From NCBI RefSeq assembly GCF_003947435.1, contig NZ_RCOS01000125.1:1-40471 (forward strand): a stretch of 40,471 bases of DNA, read 5' to 3'. Source of the DNA: Candidatus Methanodesulfokora washburnensis (GTDB taxonomy: Archaea > Korarchaeota > Korarchaeia > Korarchaeales > Korarchaeaceae). Positions within the stretch are counted from its first letter, which is position 1; every line of letters begins with the position of its first letter. Positions 30,603 to 39,471 of the stretch are shown here, piece by piece. Position numbers and translations under genes: made by a program. Below the pieces are notes generated by a model. It made no database searches and was not told where the DNA came from. It saw only the letters and a program-made list of their open reading frames with translations.

Positions 30603-32374
30603 AGTTCATAAGAGTGGCAGAGTGTTACAGCAAGCTTGAGGAGATATCAGGAAGGCTTGAGATGATAGATATCCTGAAGAGACTTTTCCTTGAGGCAAAT
30701 CCGGATGAAGCGGAGAAAATAGCCTATCTCACGCTTGGGAAAATAGCTCCAGATTATGAGGGGTTGGAGCTGGGGCTGGGGGAGAAGCTCGCGCTCAGGG
30801 CTATATCAATAGCTTCAGGCATCAGCGAGCAGACAATATCAAAGGAGTATAAAAGGATAGGGGATATAGGAAAGCTCGCTGAATGGGCTGTAGGCAAGAG
30901 GCCTTCCCTATTTGGGAAGGAGGAGCTGACATTAGATAGAGTTTTCAGCTCGCTTCTTAAAATAGCTAGGGCAACTGGTTCTGATTCCCAAGACATAAAG
31001 ATAAGGACATTTGCAGGATTGCTGAGCGATTCCGAGCCTATAGAGGCAAGATATATAGCTAGGATAGTCATGGGAAGGCTTAGACTTGGAGTTCAGGATA
31101 TGACCCTGCTCGATGCCCTTGCTGAAGCTTATTTAGGCTCAAGGGAGAGGAGGAGTCTTCTTGAGGAGAAATACAACATATACCCAGATATAGGAAGGAT
31201 AGCTAGAGCTGTCGCTGAGAAGAAGGAGAAAGGTCTGGAGGAGATAGATGTTACTTTGGGGGTTCCAATAAGGCCGATGCTAGCTCAAAGGGTGAAATCT
31301 GCCGAGGAAGTTATTGAGAGAATACCGAAAATGTATGCTGAGCACAAGTATGATGGGGAGAGGATGCAGATTCACATATGGAAGGATGGAAGAGTTAAGC
31401 TATTCTCAAGGAGGCTTGAGGACATAACCGCTCCTTACCCAGATGTCAGAGATGCCTTAAAAACCTTTGTGGGAAGGGATATGATCCTTGACTCTGAAAC
31501 TGTTGCTGTCAATCCAGATACTGGAGAGATACTTCCCTTCCAAGAGTTAATGCATAGAAGGAGAAAGTATGGAGTCGAGGAGGCAATGGAACAGTATCCA
31601 GCTGTCACCTATGTATTCGATATACTCTATCTGGATGGAAAAAGCCTCATAAATCTCCCGTTAAGGGAGAGAAGGAAGATACTGGAGAGCATAGTTCCAA
31701 AGGAGGGGAACATAAGAGAGGTGGTCTACAGGGAGATAGACAGCAATTTGCAGGAGCTAGAGGCATTCTTTGAGGAAGCTGTTGAGAAGGGAATGGAGGG
31801 ATTAGTTATAAAGGATCCAAATTCAAGATATCAAGCTGGGACAAGGGGATGGAATTGGATAAAGCTGAAGAGGAGCTACATAAGCAAGATGATAGAACCC
31901 GTTGATCTCGTCGCAGTGGGAGCTTTCATGGGGAGAGGGAAGAGAGCTGGAACTTATGGTGCCCTTCTCATGGCAGTATATGATCCAAAGGAGGACAAGT
32001 ACAAGACAGTTTGTAAGATGGGATCTGGCTTCACGGATGAGGATCTGGGCAGACTACCGGAGATATTTAAGCCGTACGTAACTGAGGTAAAGGATCCTAG
32101 TGTTGAGAGCAAGATAGAGGCAGATGTGTGGTTCCAGCCGAAGATAGTGCTCGAGGTGATAGGAGATGAGATAACGCTAAGCCCTGTGCACACATGCGGT
32201 TTTAACTCAATAAGAAAGGGATCCGGACTTGCAATAAGATTTCCAAGGTTCACTGGAAGATGGAGAGATGATAAGGGGCCTGAGGATGCCACAACTGAGG
32301 ATGAGATAATACAGATGTACAAATCACAGCTGAAGGAGATTAAGGAGGAGAAAATTAAGGAGGAGGCCGCATGA
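30599..32374 (+). CDS. lig: ATP-dependent DNA ligase, long archaeal form
   Basis: 591 residues, the normal size of archaeal replicative ligase I. An N-terminal helical DNA-binding domain (about 1-220) precedes the catalytic core, with adenylated K250 in A-E-H-K-Y-D-G-E-R-M-Q. Further motifs are F-S-R-R-L-E-D-I-T, D-S-E-T-V-A-V, T-Y-V-F-D-I-L-Y-L-D-G, E-G-L-V-I-K and W-I-K-L-K-R. The OB domain ends with G-L-A-I-R-F-P-R-F and R-x-D-K-G-P-E-D-A-T. It probably joins Okazaki fragments. It is coupled to Hsp20 upstream and to the radical SAM gene downstream by ATGA overlaps. Confidence 0.94.
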   Translation: MKFIRVAECYSKLEEISGRLEMIDILKRLFLEANPDEAEKIAYLTLGKIAPDYEGLELGLGEKLALRAISIASGISEQTISKEYKRIGDIGKLAEWAVGKRPSLFGKEELTLDRVFSSLLKIARATGSDSQDIKIRTFAGLLSDSEPIEARYIARIVMGRLRLGVQDMTLLDALAEAYLGSRERRSLLEEKYNIYPDIGRIARAVAEKKEKGLEEIDVTLGVPIRPMLAQRVKSAEEVIERIPKMYAEHKYDGERMQIHIWKDGRVKLFSRRLEDITAPYPDVRDALKTFVGRDMILDSETVAVNPDTGEILPFQELMHRRRKYGVEEAMEQYPAVTYVFDILYLDGKSLINLPLRERRKILESIVPKEGNIREVVYREIDSNLQELEAFFEEAVEKGMEGLVIKDPNSRYQAGTRGWNWIKLKRSYISKMIEPVDLVAVGAFMGRGKRAGTYGALLMAVYDPKEDKYKTVCKMGSGFTDEDLGRLPEIFKPYVTEVKDPSVESKIEADVWFQPKIVLEVIGDEITLSPVHTCGFNSIRKGSGLAIRFPRFTGRWRDDKGPEDATTEDEIIQMYKSQLKEIKEEKIKEEAA

Positions 32375-33435
32375 AAAAGGGGAGGGTTGAACTAAGGCTT
32401 CAGAGGAAGGTGGATGACAAAGTTCAGTGCCTTGCATGCCCAAGAAAGTGCATAATACCTGAGGGATTTAAGGGTCTCTGCAAGAGCAAGATAAATGTAG
32501 ATGGAAAGATATATGAGGTAAATTATGGATTTGTCAGCTCTGTGGCACTTGATCCAATAGAAAAGAAGCCTTTTTTCAACTTCTGGCCAGGATCATGGGC
32601 ATACAGCATAGGAACAGTTGGATGCAATCTAAAATGCGAGCACTGCCAGAACTGGCAGATCTCTCAAGCCGATCCTGAGAAGTTCTCCTGGCTAATTCCT
32701 TTGAGCCCTGAGGATGCAGTTAAACAGGCAAAGGAGTTGGAGGCAAGAAGCATAGCCTATACGTACAATGAGCCGACTATAGTCAGCATAGAGTGGGTGC
32801 TTGACACGGCAAAGCTGGCAAAACAGGAGGGAATTCTGAATCTGAGCGTCACAAATGGATACTGGAGCGAGGAATCATTTGATTTACTGAAAAACTATAT
32901 AGATGCAGCTAATGTGGATGTAAAGGCCTTCACAGACAGATTTTACAGAGACGTGGCAAAAGCTCCAAGCATAAAGCCTGTTCTAGAGACTGTTGAAAGA
33001 TTGAAAGATGAGAAAAAGCACGTTGAGCTCACATATTTGATAATACCAACTTTGAATGACAGCGAGGAGGAGATAAGAGCTTTTTCAAAGTGGGTTTTTG
33101 ATAAACTAGGCCCTGATACTCCAGTCCATTTCTCAAGGTATTACCCTGCTTACAGGATGAAGATTCACTCAACTCCTGTGGCCACAATAAGGAGAGCTAG
33201 GGATATAGCTGTTGAGGAGGGGCTTCGCTACGTGTACAGCGGAAATGTCCCTGGAGATCCCGGAGAAAACACGTACTGTCCAAGCTGCAAAAAGCCTGTC
33301 ATAATAAGATACGGGTTTGATATAGAGGAGTGCAATCTCACAGAGGACAACAGGTGCAAGTTCTGCGGCGAGAAGATAGCTATTGAGGGCAGATGTAGTA
33401 GCGGAAGGAAGAGATGGCCTTCCCTAGTTATTTAA
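32371..33435 (+). CDS. AmmeMemoRadiSam-system radical SAM enzyme
   Basis: 354 residues. An N-terminal zinc-like region (C20, C23, C27, C37) precedes the radical SAM cluster C-N-L-K-C-E-H-C (C85, C89, C92). A C-terminal rubredoxin-like set follows: C-P-S-C-K and C-K-F-C-G. This layout matches the pyruvate-formate-lyase-activase-like enzyme that occurs with AMMECR1 and Memo proteins in archaea and bacteria. Its reaction is, as far as I know, not firmly established. Neither AMMECR1 nor Memo is in this window. Its ATG overlaps the ligase stop. Confidence 0.88.
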   Translation: MKKGRVELRLQRKVDDKVQCLACPRKCIIPEGFKGLCKSKINVDGKIYEVNYGFVSSVALDPIEKKPFFNFWPGSWAYSIGTVGCNLKCEHCQNWQISQADPEKFSWLIPLSPEDAVKQAKELEARSIAYTYNEPTIVSIEWVLDTAKLAKQEGILNLSVTNGYWSEESFDLLKNYIDAANVDVKAFTDRFYRDVAKAPSIKPVLETVERLKDEKKHVELTYLIIPTLNDSEEEIRAFSKWVFDKLGPDTPVHFSRYYPAYRMKIHSTPVATIRRARDIAVEEGLRYVYSGNVPGDPGENTYCPSCKKPVIIRYGFDIEECNLTEDNRCKFCGEKIAIEGRCSSGRKRWPSLVI

Positions 33436-33492
33436 AAGCCAAAGTAACAGACCAGAGATCAGCAAAATGGGAATTGACCTCAGAAACGGAAA

Positions 33493-33762
33493 TTAGAGAT
33501 CCACTTTTCCCTCCTTCACCAGATTCATCAGAAACTCCATAGCTTCCCTCCCTAAGATCACCTTCTCCCCTATTCTAACAGCTGGGGCACTTTTTACCCC
33601 TGTTAGAGCTGCCTTAATTATGACATCATCCCCTGGCTGCTCTATCCTCCTTACAGCAAGCGTATATCCAGCTTTTCTCGCTGCTCTCTTTATTTCATCC
33701 ATCATCTCTATTACTTCAGAAGATAGATCGTCATAGGATATGTAGAGCTCCAGCAAAGGCAT
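33493..33762 (-). CDS. Thioredoxin-fold protein lacking the CxxC motif
   Basis: About 89 residues. An L-E-L-Y-I-S-Y-D-D-L strand, helix, L-A-V-R-R-I strand, the cis-proline loop S-A-P-A-V-R-I-G, E-K-V-I-L-G strand and C-terminal helix form a thioredoxin-like fold. The position of the redox C-x-x-C is filled by Y-D-D-L, and the protein has no Cys, so it is not a disulfide reductase. The ATG at 33762 is 24 bp from a TATA element (33781-33790 read on the minus strand); an ATG at 33771 is the alternative. Function unknown. Confidence 0.65.
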   Translation of the reverse strand: MPLLELYISYDDLSSEVIEMMDEIKRAARKAGYTLAVRRIEQPGDDVIIKAALTGVKSAPAVRIGEKVILGREAMEFLMNLVKEGKVDL

Positions 33763-33861
33763 AGTGAACATAATGTGGGGAATTTAAAAGCTAATGTGAA
33801 ACTTTTTATCTCTTGGTGTGATCCCCTGCATACCTCTGATAGCCATGGAGATGATCTCTTC

Positions 33862-34074
33862 ATGACCTATAAGAGAGTAAGAAGCTCATGGAATGGAGAG
33901 GATATGGTTTTTGCAAGGAAATTAGCTGATGCCCTCTCGGATAGGTTAGTGAGGGTTATTTCACTTTCAAGTCCGGATGATGAGGTCTATGAGAGTAATG
34001 TTCTCGTCGTCCTGAAGGAAATAAAGTATGAGGATTTTGAGATAGTGTCAAGTAGCATCGGAAGTTGGGGATAA
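33862..34074 (+). CDS. Nucleotidyltransferase-like protein, degenerate and probably frameshifted
   Basis: From the ATG at 33862 about 70 residues are encoded. The frame is also open upstream with GTG codons at 33775 and 33796. The part F-A-R-K-L-A-D-A-L-S-D-R-L-V-R-V-I-S-L-S-S-P-D-D-E-V-Y-E-S-N-V-L-V-V-L lines up with the minimal MNT nucleotidyltransferase pattern, but the G-S...D-x-D catalytic residues are replaced. A neighbouring frame continues the protein convincingly (A-S-E-V-G-D-K-V-N-P-L-L-A-G-E-D-E) to a stop at 34165 if one A of the AA at 34050-34051 is removed. So the gene is probably a decayed or frameshifted copy; no HEPN partner is seen. Confidence 0.45.
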   Translation: MTYKRVRSSWNGEDMVFARKLADALSDRLVRVISLSSPDDEVYESNVLVVLKEIKYEDFEIVSSSIGSWG

Positions 34075-34182
34075 GGTGAATCCTCTTCTCGCTGGAGAAG
34101 ATGAGAGGGATGTACTGGATCTTTTCATTTTTCATGGAGGTAAGGATGTTAAACAAGTTATATAATGTCATTCTAGAAATAT

Positions 34183-34965
34183 CTAAATTATATTCAATAT
34201 ATCAATAAGACTGTTTAGAACGTAGTTCGGCTTTACATCAGATTTCTTCAGATCATCCGGCTTAGTGACACCAGTGAGCACAAGAAGGGAGTCCAAGCCA
34301 GCAGATTTCGCTCCTACTATATCGGTGTCAAGCCTATCTCCTATCACCAGCGCATTGGAAGTTCCAGCTATCTCAACAGCTATGTCGAACATTATCCTGC
34401 TGGGCTTACCGACAACAATATCAGGGCTTTTTCCAGCTCCTGTCGATATCGCTGCTACTATCGCACCTGCTCCGGGAGCAAGCCCCCTCTCAGAGGGAAA
34501 TGTTGGGTCCATGTTTGTTGCAATGTAAACAGCACCATTTCTCACAGCAGTCATCGCATTCCACAGCTTTTCATAATCGAACTTTCTGTCCATCCCAACT
34601 ACTACAAAATCCACCTTATCCCAGCAATCCTCAGGCTCGGCTATCTCAAATCCCTGAGAGATTAACTCCTCCATGAGTCCACTTTCCCCCACAACATATG
34701 CCTTTCCTCCTCCATATAGCTTCTTCAAGTACAGCGCTGTGGCGTAGCTACTGCTCACCACGTGCCTCTCTGAAGCCCACTTTATCCCTGCATCTGAGAG
34801 AGCTTTGACATAGCTAGTTCTGCTCCTTGTGGAGTTATTTGTGAGGAATATCACTATTTTTTCCCTCTCATGTAGGATGTTTACAGCCCTGACAGCTTCC
34901 TCTATTATCTTACTGCCGACCCAGATCACTCCATCCATGTCAACAAAGTATGCTTTGTATCCCAT
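34183..34965 (-). CDS. HAD-superfamily hydrolase, NagD-like (subclass IIA)
   Basis: 260 residues from the ATG at 34965. HAD motif I F-V-D-M-D-G-V-I-W (D9, D11), motif II L-T-N-N-S-T, the IIA cap domain, motif III lysine in V-G-K-P-S, and motif IV G-D-R-L-D-T-D-I-V-G-A are all present. Relatives hydrolyse small phosphomonoesters such as 4-nitrophenyl phosphate, phosphoglycolate or sugar/nucleotide phosphates; the real substrate is unknown. The start codon lies 24.5 bp from a TATA element shared with the divergent SLOG gene. Confidence 0.88.
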   Translation of the reverse strand: MGYKAYFVDMDGVIWVGSKIIEEAVRAVNILHEREKIVIFLTNNSTRSRTSYVKALSDAGIKWASERHVVSSSYATALYLKKLYGGGKAYVVGESGLMEELISQGFEIAEPEDCWDKVDFVVVGMDRKFDYEKLWNAMTAVRNGAVYIATNMDPTFPSERGLAPGAGAIVAAISTGAGKSPDIVVGKPSRIMFDIAVEIAGTSNALVIGDRLDTDIVGAKSAGLDSLLVLTGVTKPDDLKKSDVKPNYVLNSLIDILNII

Positions 34966-34985
34966 CAAGATCTCAATGAGGAGCC

Positions 34986-34993
34986 TTTTATAA
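34986..34993. promoter_or_regulatory. Shared TATA element between the HAD and SLOG genes
   Basis: TTTTATAA (minus strand TTATAAAA) is centred at 34989.5. It lies 24.5 bp from the HAD ATG on the left and 25.5 bp from the SLOG ATG at 35015 on the right. No other TATA-like sequence is in this 49-bp gap, and no ribosome sites are visible. Confidence 0.6.
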
Positions 34994-35014
34994 CTCTTCT
35001 ATCCTCTTTCTGCT

Positions 35015-35539
35015 ATGAAGTTCCATGTTGGAGTAGCAGCTCACGGCTCTGGATCTGATCCGGAAAGAGCAAGGAGATTTGTTGAGGCACTTCCTTCAGA
35101 TGTAAGAATTCTTCTTGGAGGATATTGGGGGCTTATGAGGGATGTAGCAGAAGCTGCAAGGAGAAGAGGGCTTCAAGTTATCTTCTTCCTACCACATGAC
35201 CCGTTGGAAAGAGTACCTGAGGATGATAATTTCATAAAGATAGATACAGGCTTGGATTACAAGGGGAGAAGCGTCATTCTAGTGAGAAGTTCTGATGTTC
35301 TGGCAGTTCTAGGGGGAGAAGTTGGGACAGTTATAGAAGCTTTAATGGCCTACTCTTATGGAAAGCCTGTGTTTATTCTGAGGAATACGGGAAGAACAAC
35401 AGATAAACTTGAGAAAGCATTTCCAGACGCATTTGACGAGAGAAAAACGGGTCCAGTATTCTATGCAGATACTCCTGAGGAACTGGCTGCAAAGATTGTT
35501 CTTTGGAGAGGAGGCATTAGATCTCTTAATTTTGTCTAA
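35015..35539 (+). CDS. SLOG/TIGR00725-like Rossmann-fold protein
   Basis: 174 residues. The N-terminal V-G-V-A-A-H-G-S-G-S, G-G-Y-W-G-L-M-R-D-V-A-E-A-A (near 35-48) and A-V-L-G-G-E-V-G-T-V-I-E-A-L-M-A-Y (near 98-114) are the nucleotide-binding motifs of the LOG/DprA-like SLOG superfamily. Relatives include phosphoribohydrolases and nucleotide-sensing proteins. The canonical LOG P-G-G-x-G-T-x-x-E is L-G-G-E-V-G-T-V-I-E here, so the acidic residue needed for LOG activity is kept. Substrate unknown. Leaderless start. Confidence 0.75.
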   Translation: MKFHVGVAAHGSGSDPERARRFVEALPSDVRILLGGYWGLMRDVAEAARRRGLQVIFFLPHDPLERVPEDDNFIKIDTGLDYKGRSVILVRSSDVLAVLGGEVGTVIEALMAYSYGKPVFILRNTGRTTDKLEKAFPDAFDERKTGPVFYADTPEELAAKIVLWRGGIRSLNFV

Positions 35540-35878
35540 AAGCCTTTTATATTCCTGAGCTGCTTTAAAGAGGTTATCAGAAGATAAATTTCAGTACTGT
35601 TATCTTTCTTCTGTTTATCTTTTAGCGTGAATCTCTCTCATCATTATCTCTTGAAATTATCTTCTTTACTGCAACTGCAATCTATCAATCCTTCTTTCTT
35701 CCTTGAAAGGGCGAAATTATTACATATGACAATCAAGGACCCCTTTCCAAGAAGCTAGCATAATTTATCCTTCTTCTCAAGCAAGTAGACCTCATTCAAC
35801 GATCTAGTCGGGATAAAAAAGCTATTTCCGGCAATGAGATAGACTAGAGAAAATCCGGAGCTGAAAGGAAATAGAAGA
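35540..35878. other. Intergenic stretch without a gene
   Basis: About 340 AT-rich bases upstream of the ribonucleotide reductase. T-rich runs on the plus strand near its left side (35600-35625) could end transcription of the SLOG gene. I see no open frame of note, no tRNA and no clear RNA fold. Confidence 0.5.
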
Positions 35879-35886
35879 GTTTATAG
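35879..35886 (+). promoter_or_regulatory. TATA box of the ribonucleotide reductase gene
   Basis: GTTTATAG, centred about 28 bp upstream of the ATG at 35911 and 25.5 bp upstream of an in-frame TTG at 35908. Confidence 0.45.
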
Positions 35887-35910
35887 AGGGATATAGCATG
35901 CAATTTCTTG

Positions 35911-38484
35911 ATGACATTCAAGGTAAATTATGTGATAAAACGGGATGGAAGAAAAGTCCCATTCGACGTGGAAAGAATAAGAAGAGCTATAAAAGCTGCT
36001 ATGCTTGATGTCGGATACTATGATGAGAAGGCTTTGGAGAAAGCAGTCTCATACGTGCTGAAAATCATAGAGGAAAGATACAGCGATGAGAATCCGCCTC
36101 ATGTGGAGGAGATACAGGATATCGTGGAGCTTAGCTTGGTGAAGTACGGTTTGTATCAGGTGGCCAAGGGATACATATTGTACAGAAAGGAGAGGGAGAA
36201 CATAAGAAGGGAGAAAATGCTCCTTCTAGGCAAGGATTACGTGGATGATGTTGATAAGAAATTATCTCTCAATGCAATAAGGCTTCTAGTGAACAGATAC
36301 CTGCAGAAAGGGCCTGATGGAAAGCTTCTGGAGGATCCAAAGGGAATGTTCACGAGAGTCGCAGCTCTTGTGGTTATACCGGATATCTTGTACGATAAAA
36401 GAATTTTCAACAAGAGTGGAGGAGAAAAAATACATGAGAAGGAGGAGTTCAATCCAGATGAGTGGGATGGAAAAGTCGGATTGGGGGATGAGTTCAAGTG
36501 GAACAAGTACCACTTAGAGAGGATGAAGAGCCTCTATGATGAGCTTAATTCAGCTGGGAAGATGAGAATAAGCTGGTCTGAGTTCTGGAATATGCTTATT
36601 TCAGGGGAGTTTAACGATCATATAGAGGACTTCAGGAAATATTTCTCGTTGATGGCTGAGTTGAGATTCCTGCCCAACTCTCCAACATTATTTAACGCAG
36701 GAACTAGACTTTCTCAGCTTTCTGCATGCTTTGTCCTAGATATGGAGGACAGTTTGGACTCTATAATGAAAGCGGCAGTCGAGGCATCCAAGATATTCCA
36801 AAGCGGAGGAGGTATAGGGATAAACTACTCAAAACTCAGGCCAGAAGGGGACATAGTTATGTCAACTGGAGGAAGATCGAGCGGACCTGTCTCCTTCATG
36901 AGGATAATAGATGTTATAACGGATGTTGTAAAGCAGGGAGGCAGGAGAAGAGGAGCCAACATGGGAATACTTGAGGTCTGGCACCCTGACATACTTAAAT
37001 TCATAGAATGTAAATCCAAACCTGGAAAATATGAGAACTTCAACATCTCTGTGATGATAACAGAGGAATTCTGGCAGTACTATGAGAAGAATGAGCCATA
37101 TCCGCTGATAAATCCTAGAAATGGAGAAGTATGGGGGACTATAAACCCAAGAGAGCTCTTTAGAAGAATAGCTGAGATGGCATGGAAAACAGGGGATCCT
37201 GGTGTTTTATTTGCCGATAACATAAACAGGAGAAACATATTGAGAGAGGCTTTAGGAGACATAAAATCAACGAACCCATGCGGGGAGGAGCCCCTGTATC
37301 CTCATGAGTCCTGCAATTTAGGAAGCATAAATCTCTACTACTATATAGATTACAATGAGAAGGGAGCTCATTTCAACTGGGATGAGTTCTCTAAGGACAT
37401 AAAATTGGCTACTAAGTTCTTGGACAACATAATAGATGTGAACAAGTTCCCGGTGAAGGAGATAGAGGAGAAGACTAAGATGAGCAGAAAGATAGGATTG
37501 GGGGTTATGGGGCTTGCAGATACCCTCTATGCACTGGGCATACCATATAACAGTGAGGAGGGCTTCTCCTTCATGAGGAGGATTGCCGAGACCTTAACAT
37601 ATTATGCAATGGAGGAATCCGCAGAATTAGCTCAGGAAAGAGGACCTTTCCCGCTTTTTGAAAAATCTGGATATGTGAAGGGAGATATGCCAGTGGAGGG
37701 ATTTTATCACAGAGAATGGTGGACTCTCGATTGGCAATCCTTGGCAGAGAAGGTGAGAAATGGCATAAGAAATGCTGAGGTGACAACAATAGCCCCAACA
37801 GGCTCTATATCCATGATAGCAGATGTATCCAGTGGAATTGAGCCTCAATTTGCACTCGTATATGAGAAAAAGGTGACAGCAGGAGAGTTCTTTTATGTCG
37901 ATGAGGAGTTGAAAAGACAGTTGAAGAGAAGAGGCATGTACAATGATTCCTTGATGAAGAAAATAGCAGATAATGGCGGATCTCTTCAGGGACTTGATAT
38001 AGATGAGGATCTGAAAAGGGTTTTCCTGGTGGCCTACGATATACCTTGGTGGGATCACGTCAGAGCTGAGGCTGAGATAGCTAAGTGGATCTGTGCTGCT
38101 GTGAGCAAGACGATAAACATGCCCTCTTGGGTGACTGTCGAGGATGTCGAGAAGGCATATCTATTTGCTTACAAGCTGGGGGCGAAAGGAGTGACCATAT
38201 ACAGAGATGGATCTAAGGCTGCACAGGTCTTGGTGACACCATCCCAGAGAAAAGGGGAATATGTGATGTCAATAGAGAACAGAACCTTGGATATCATGAA
38301 GGAGCTGGGAATCGAGATGCCCTCGATGGGAAGGCAGAAAAAAGAGGTGAAAATGGTTCTGCCTACTCCAGTGGTGAAGAATAATGTGGAAAAATGCCCT
38401 GAGTGCGGGAGCGATAGATTGATATATGAGGAGGATTGTGTAAAATGCCTTGACTGTGGATGGACCGCTTGTGTTATCTCTTAA
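35911..38484 (+). CDS. nrdJ: Class II (adenosylcobalamin-dependent) ribonucleotide reductase
   Basis: 857 residues from the ATG at 35911; a TTG one codon earlier is an alternative. The ATP-cone ([10 protein letters not shown], residues about 5-95) is the allosteric activity domain. The catalytic barrel has S-A-C-F (C273), N-P-C-G-E-E (N455, thiyl C457, E459) and E-S-C-N-L-G-S (C468). By analogy C273-C468 is the redox pair. P-T-G-S-I-S-M follows near residue 630. The C-terminus carries a zinc ribbon C-P-E-C...C-x2-C-L-D-C, typical of class II. It makes deoxyribonucleotides in an oxygen-independent way and needs B12, which gives one use for cobalt imported by the operon at 10920. Confidence 0.95.
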   Translation: MTFKVNYVIKRDGRKVPFDVERIRRAIKAAMLDVGYYDEKALEKAVSYVLKIIEERYSDENPPHVEEIQDIVELSLVKYGLYQVAKGYILYRKERENIRREKMLLLGKDYVDDVDKKLSLNAIRLLVNRYLQKGPDGKLLEDPKGMFTRVAALVVIPDILYDKRIFNKSGGEKIHEKEEFNPDEWDGKVGLGDEFKWNKYHLERMKSLYDELNSAGKMRISWSEFWNMLISGEFNDHIEDFRKYFSLMAELRFLPNSPTLFNAGTRLSQLSACFVLDMEDSLDSIMKAAVEASKIFQSGGGIGINYSKLRPEGDIVMSTGGRSSGPVSFMRIIDVITDVVKQGGRRRGANMGILEVWHPDILKFIECKSKPGKYENFNISVMITEEFWQYYEKNEPYPLINPRNGEVWGTINPRELFRRIAEMAWKTGDPGVLFADNINRRNILREALGDIKSTNPCGEEPLYPHESCNLGSINLYYYIDYNEKGAHFNWDEFSKDIKLATKFLDNIIDVNKFPVKEIEEKTKMSRKIGLGVMGLADTLYALGIPYNSEEGFSFMRRIAETLTYYAMEESAELAQERGPFPLFEKSGYVKGDMPVEGFYHREWWTLDWQSLAEKVRNGIRNAEVTTIAPTGSISMIADVSSGIEPQFALVYEKKVTAGEFFYVDEELKRQLKRRGMYNDSLMKKIADNGGSLQGLDIDEDLKRVFLVAYDIPWWDHVRAEAEIAKWICAAVSKTINMPSWVTVEDVEKAYLFAYKLGAKGVTIYRDGSKAAQVLVTPSQRKGEYVMSIENRTLDIMKELGIEMPSMGRQKKEVKMVLPTPVVKNNVEKCPECGSDRLIYEEDCVKCLDCGWTACVIS

Positions 38485-39440
38485 AGCTCAAGTTCCGTTC
38501 CAATTCCCATTTCTCTAGCCTTTCTGTATATTAGATCTGCCACCACCACATCATGTATTGCCAAGCCTAGGTTCATCGCCATAATCCTCTCGGAATCGCT
38601 TTCTCTTCCCGGCTTTTTCCCCACCACTATCTCATCCAGTTCAGCGTAAACTTCAGGTATTTCCCTAAAGTAACCTATACTTTTATAATACATTAATTGA
38701 TTTTTATCATCCGTTACAAATTTGTCCATGGAGTGCATCGCACTGGGTTTCCAGTAGGAGTCGAAATCCAGCGGCGCAGCAAATCCCCCGTTCTTGAACC
38801 ATTCGGCTTCTATAACCGGTTTTGGATCCTTTAATATGGGGCCTGCCGTTACCACTATGTCAGATCCCTCCACTACTTCCCTAGGAGATTTCATCACATT
38901 TACATCGATTCCAAGCTTGAATTTAATCTCTTTCCGATACTTTTCTGCTGCATCCGGGTTTACATCATATGCCCTTATCTCGCTCAGGTCGAAAATTGCA
39001 GAAAGCGCTTCAGCATTGCTTCTTCCCTGAACACCACATCCTATTATTCCTAGGGTTTTGGACTCCTTTCTGGCAAGATATTTTGCGGATATAGCTGTTA
39101 CAGCACCTGTTCTCATTGCAGTTATCCAAGATGCATCCATGACGCTCAGCGGGATACCTGTATCTGGATCGTTAAGTATGAAAAGGCCTGTTATGTATGG
39201 AAGTCCTTTTTTCCTGTTCTCTGGATATCCTGCCACCCATTTAATCCCTGCTAGATCCATCCCTTTCAAATAAGCTGGCATTGCGTGTATGAACGAATCA
39301 GGTCTAGGATGTATTCCCGGCTTAGGGGGCATTTCCACCATTCCATAACCCTTCTCCCTCAGCCCAGCCTCCACAACGGATATTATCTCCTTCATGCTTA
39401 TTCCAAGGGATTCCACATCTTTTCTGGAGAGGTAAAGCAT
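38481..39440 (-). CDS. Ornithine cyclodeaminase / mu-crystallin family enzyme
   Basis: 319 residues. M-L-Y-L-S-R-K-D-V at the N-terminus, M-P-P-K-P-G-I-H-P, D-L-A-G-I-K-W-V-A-G-Y-P, M-D-A-S-W-I-T-A-M-R-T-G-A-V-T-A and the Rossmann motif I-I-G-C-G-V-Q-G-R-S-N are all present. Family members are NAD(P)-dependent ornithine cyclodeaminases, alanine dehydrogenases or imine reductases. The sequence does not separate these. Its 3' end overlaps nrdJ by four bases (convergent). It shares strand with the glutamate dehydrogenase gene, about 30 bp downstream, so the two may be one amino-acid metabolism unit. Confidence 0.88.
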   Translation of the reverse strand: MLYLSRKDVESLGISMKEIISVVEAGLREKGYGMVEMPPKPGIHPRPDSFIHAMPAYLKGMDLAGIKWVAGYPENRKKGLPYITGLFILNDPDTGIPLSVMDASWITAMRTGAVTAISAKYLARKESKTLGIIGCGVQGRSNAEALSAIFDLSEIRAYDVNPDAAEKYRKEIKFKLGIDVNVMKSPREVVEGSDIVVTAGPILKDPKPVIEAEWFKNGGFAAPLDFDSYWKPSAMHSMDKFVTDDKNQLMYYKSIGYFREIPEVYAELDEIVVGKKPGRESDSERIMAMNLGLAIHDVVVADLIYRKAREMGIGTELEL

Positions 39441-39471
39441 AAAAAAGGGAGAGAAGGAAGAATAAAAAGTT

